Positions 63,660 to 64,000 of a DNA stretch of 64,000 nucleotides are shown here, in pieces. Origin of the DNA: Aestuariivivens sediminicola (GTDB lineage: Bacteria > Bacteroidota > Bacteroidia > Flavobacteriales > Flavobacteriaceae). Each line of letters opens with the position of its first letter. Position 1 is the first letter of the stretch. A program made the translations under genes and the position numbers. Location of the stretch: assembly GCF_022662015.1 (NCBI RefSeq), contig NZ_JAKMCM010000003.1:124001-188000 (forward strand). Reading direction: 5' to 3'. The notes beneath the pieces are model-generated. The model saw only the letters and a list, made by a program, of their open reading frames with translations. It was not told the origin of the DNA and searched no databases.

Positions 63660-64000
63660 TCATGATTTCCATTTTGATTTTAAAATAGGAAAACCTTCTT
63701 GCCAATTATCTATAAAGGAAATACAGTTTTTGCCAGAAAGAATTCTTTTGAAACTTAAAGATTTATCAAATTCGACTCCCATATAAGCTTTTGAATTTTT
63801 CAAATCACCAAATATATGTTTCCCATTAATTGTGTGAGTAATATCCACAATTTTGTTATTTATTACATTAAATCCATGAGAATAGGGGTATGCAATATCT
63901 TTGGATAAAGTATAACCTTCAAAATATTGGATATTATTAGACTCGTCCCTCATTGCTAAAGTTTGGGCATTATAAAAACAATCTCCCATTGTTGTATTTC
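63660..64000 (-). CDS. Unknown protein with CxNA and HGF motifs (5' end beyond window)
   Basis: At least 109 residues from the Met at 63989, but the frame is open to the right edge, so the true start may lie outside. Visible are GDCFYNA (Cys near the start), YFEGYTLS, YSHGFNVINNKIVDIT and YMGVEF. An early cysteine, then EGY, then a histidine before an aromatic residue and an Asp recall a papain-like Cys-His-Asp layout seen in some phage and mobile-element proteins. This is a pattern only; I do not recognise the family. Confidence 0.45.
   Translation of the reverse strand, partial: NTTMGDCFYNAQTLAMRDESNNIQYFEGYTLSKDIAYPYSHGFNVINNKIVDITHTINGKHIFGDLKNSKAYMGVEFDKSLSFKRILSGKNCISFIDNWQEGFPILKSKWKS

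Overview
The window looks like a chromosome segment of a member of the Bacteroidota, most likely Flavobacteriaceae. The evidence is a SusC/SusD pair, start-proximal TAnnTTTG promoter boxes, CusA-OMF and HYC_CC_PP metal proteins, a BT4734-type mobile-element protein, and AT-rich DNA with little use of Shine-Dalgarno sites.

Left two thirds (1-36.8 kb): an inositol, mannoside and phosphate utilisation locus. A minus-strand operon (12140 down to 271) encodes the whole myo-inositol catabolic route (IolG, IolE, IolD, IolB, IolC, IolJ, IolA/MmsA) with a sodium:solute symporter, a COG4299 acetyltransferase-like membrane protein and a secreted EEP-family phosphatase/phosphodiesterase. A LacI-family regulator lies directly upstream. 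A plus-strand operon (13685-27477) carries four GH92 alpha-mannosidases, a GH28 enzyme, a second COG4299 protein and a GH125 alpha-1,6-mannosidase. Next come a two-domain exported GDPD/PLC-like plus alkaline phosphatase protein, a SusC/SusD pair and a lipoprotein metallophosphoesterase. The same 16-bp palindrome, ATGCAAACCTTTGCAT, perfect or with one mismatch, lies upstream of five transcription units: the iol operon, the mannosidase operon, the phosphodiesterase-phosphatase, susCD and the metallophosphoesterase. This ties them into one regulon, probably of the local LacI-type protein. The inferred target is a mannosylated phosphoinositol compound (GPI-anchor glycan, fungal mannosyl-inositol-phosphoceramide or PIM-like). 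The substrate is a hypothesis.

Middle (37.0-39.5 kb): a small lipoprotein, trxB, and an unusual tandem repeat. Two 339-bp units each contain a tRNA-Pro-like relic with a hairpin inserted in its D-arm, followed by an identical 78-residue GIY-YIG nuclease gene. An intact tRNA-Pro(GGG) follows, and its first 11 bases continue the repeat.

Right third (39.5-64 kb): a more AT-rich island starting at that tRNA. It has mobile-element genes (BT4734-like primase-related protein, small unknown proteins, a Gp37/Gp68 protein) and then two heavy-metal resistance modules. Module 1 (43.5-52.8 kb) has an HYC_CC_PP-like protein, a CzcA-type RND pump fused to an outer-membrane factor, its adaptor, a Fur-family regulator, a MerT-MerP fusion, a GDCCVxC protein and a Zn/Cd-type P1B ATPase. 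Module 2 (52.9-63.1 kb) has an HYC_CC_PP protein, a CusA-type RND pump, a TolC-like protein, a CopA-type ATPase, a CusB-type adaptor with DUF3347 and a small HMA lipoprotein. A ribbon-helix-helix protein and a truncated unknown gene close the window.
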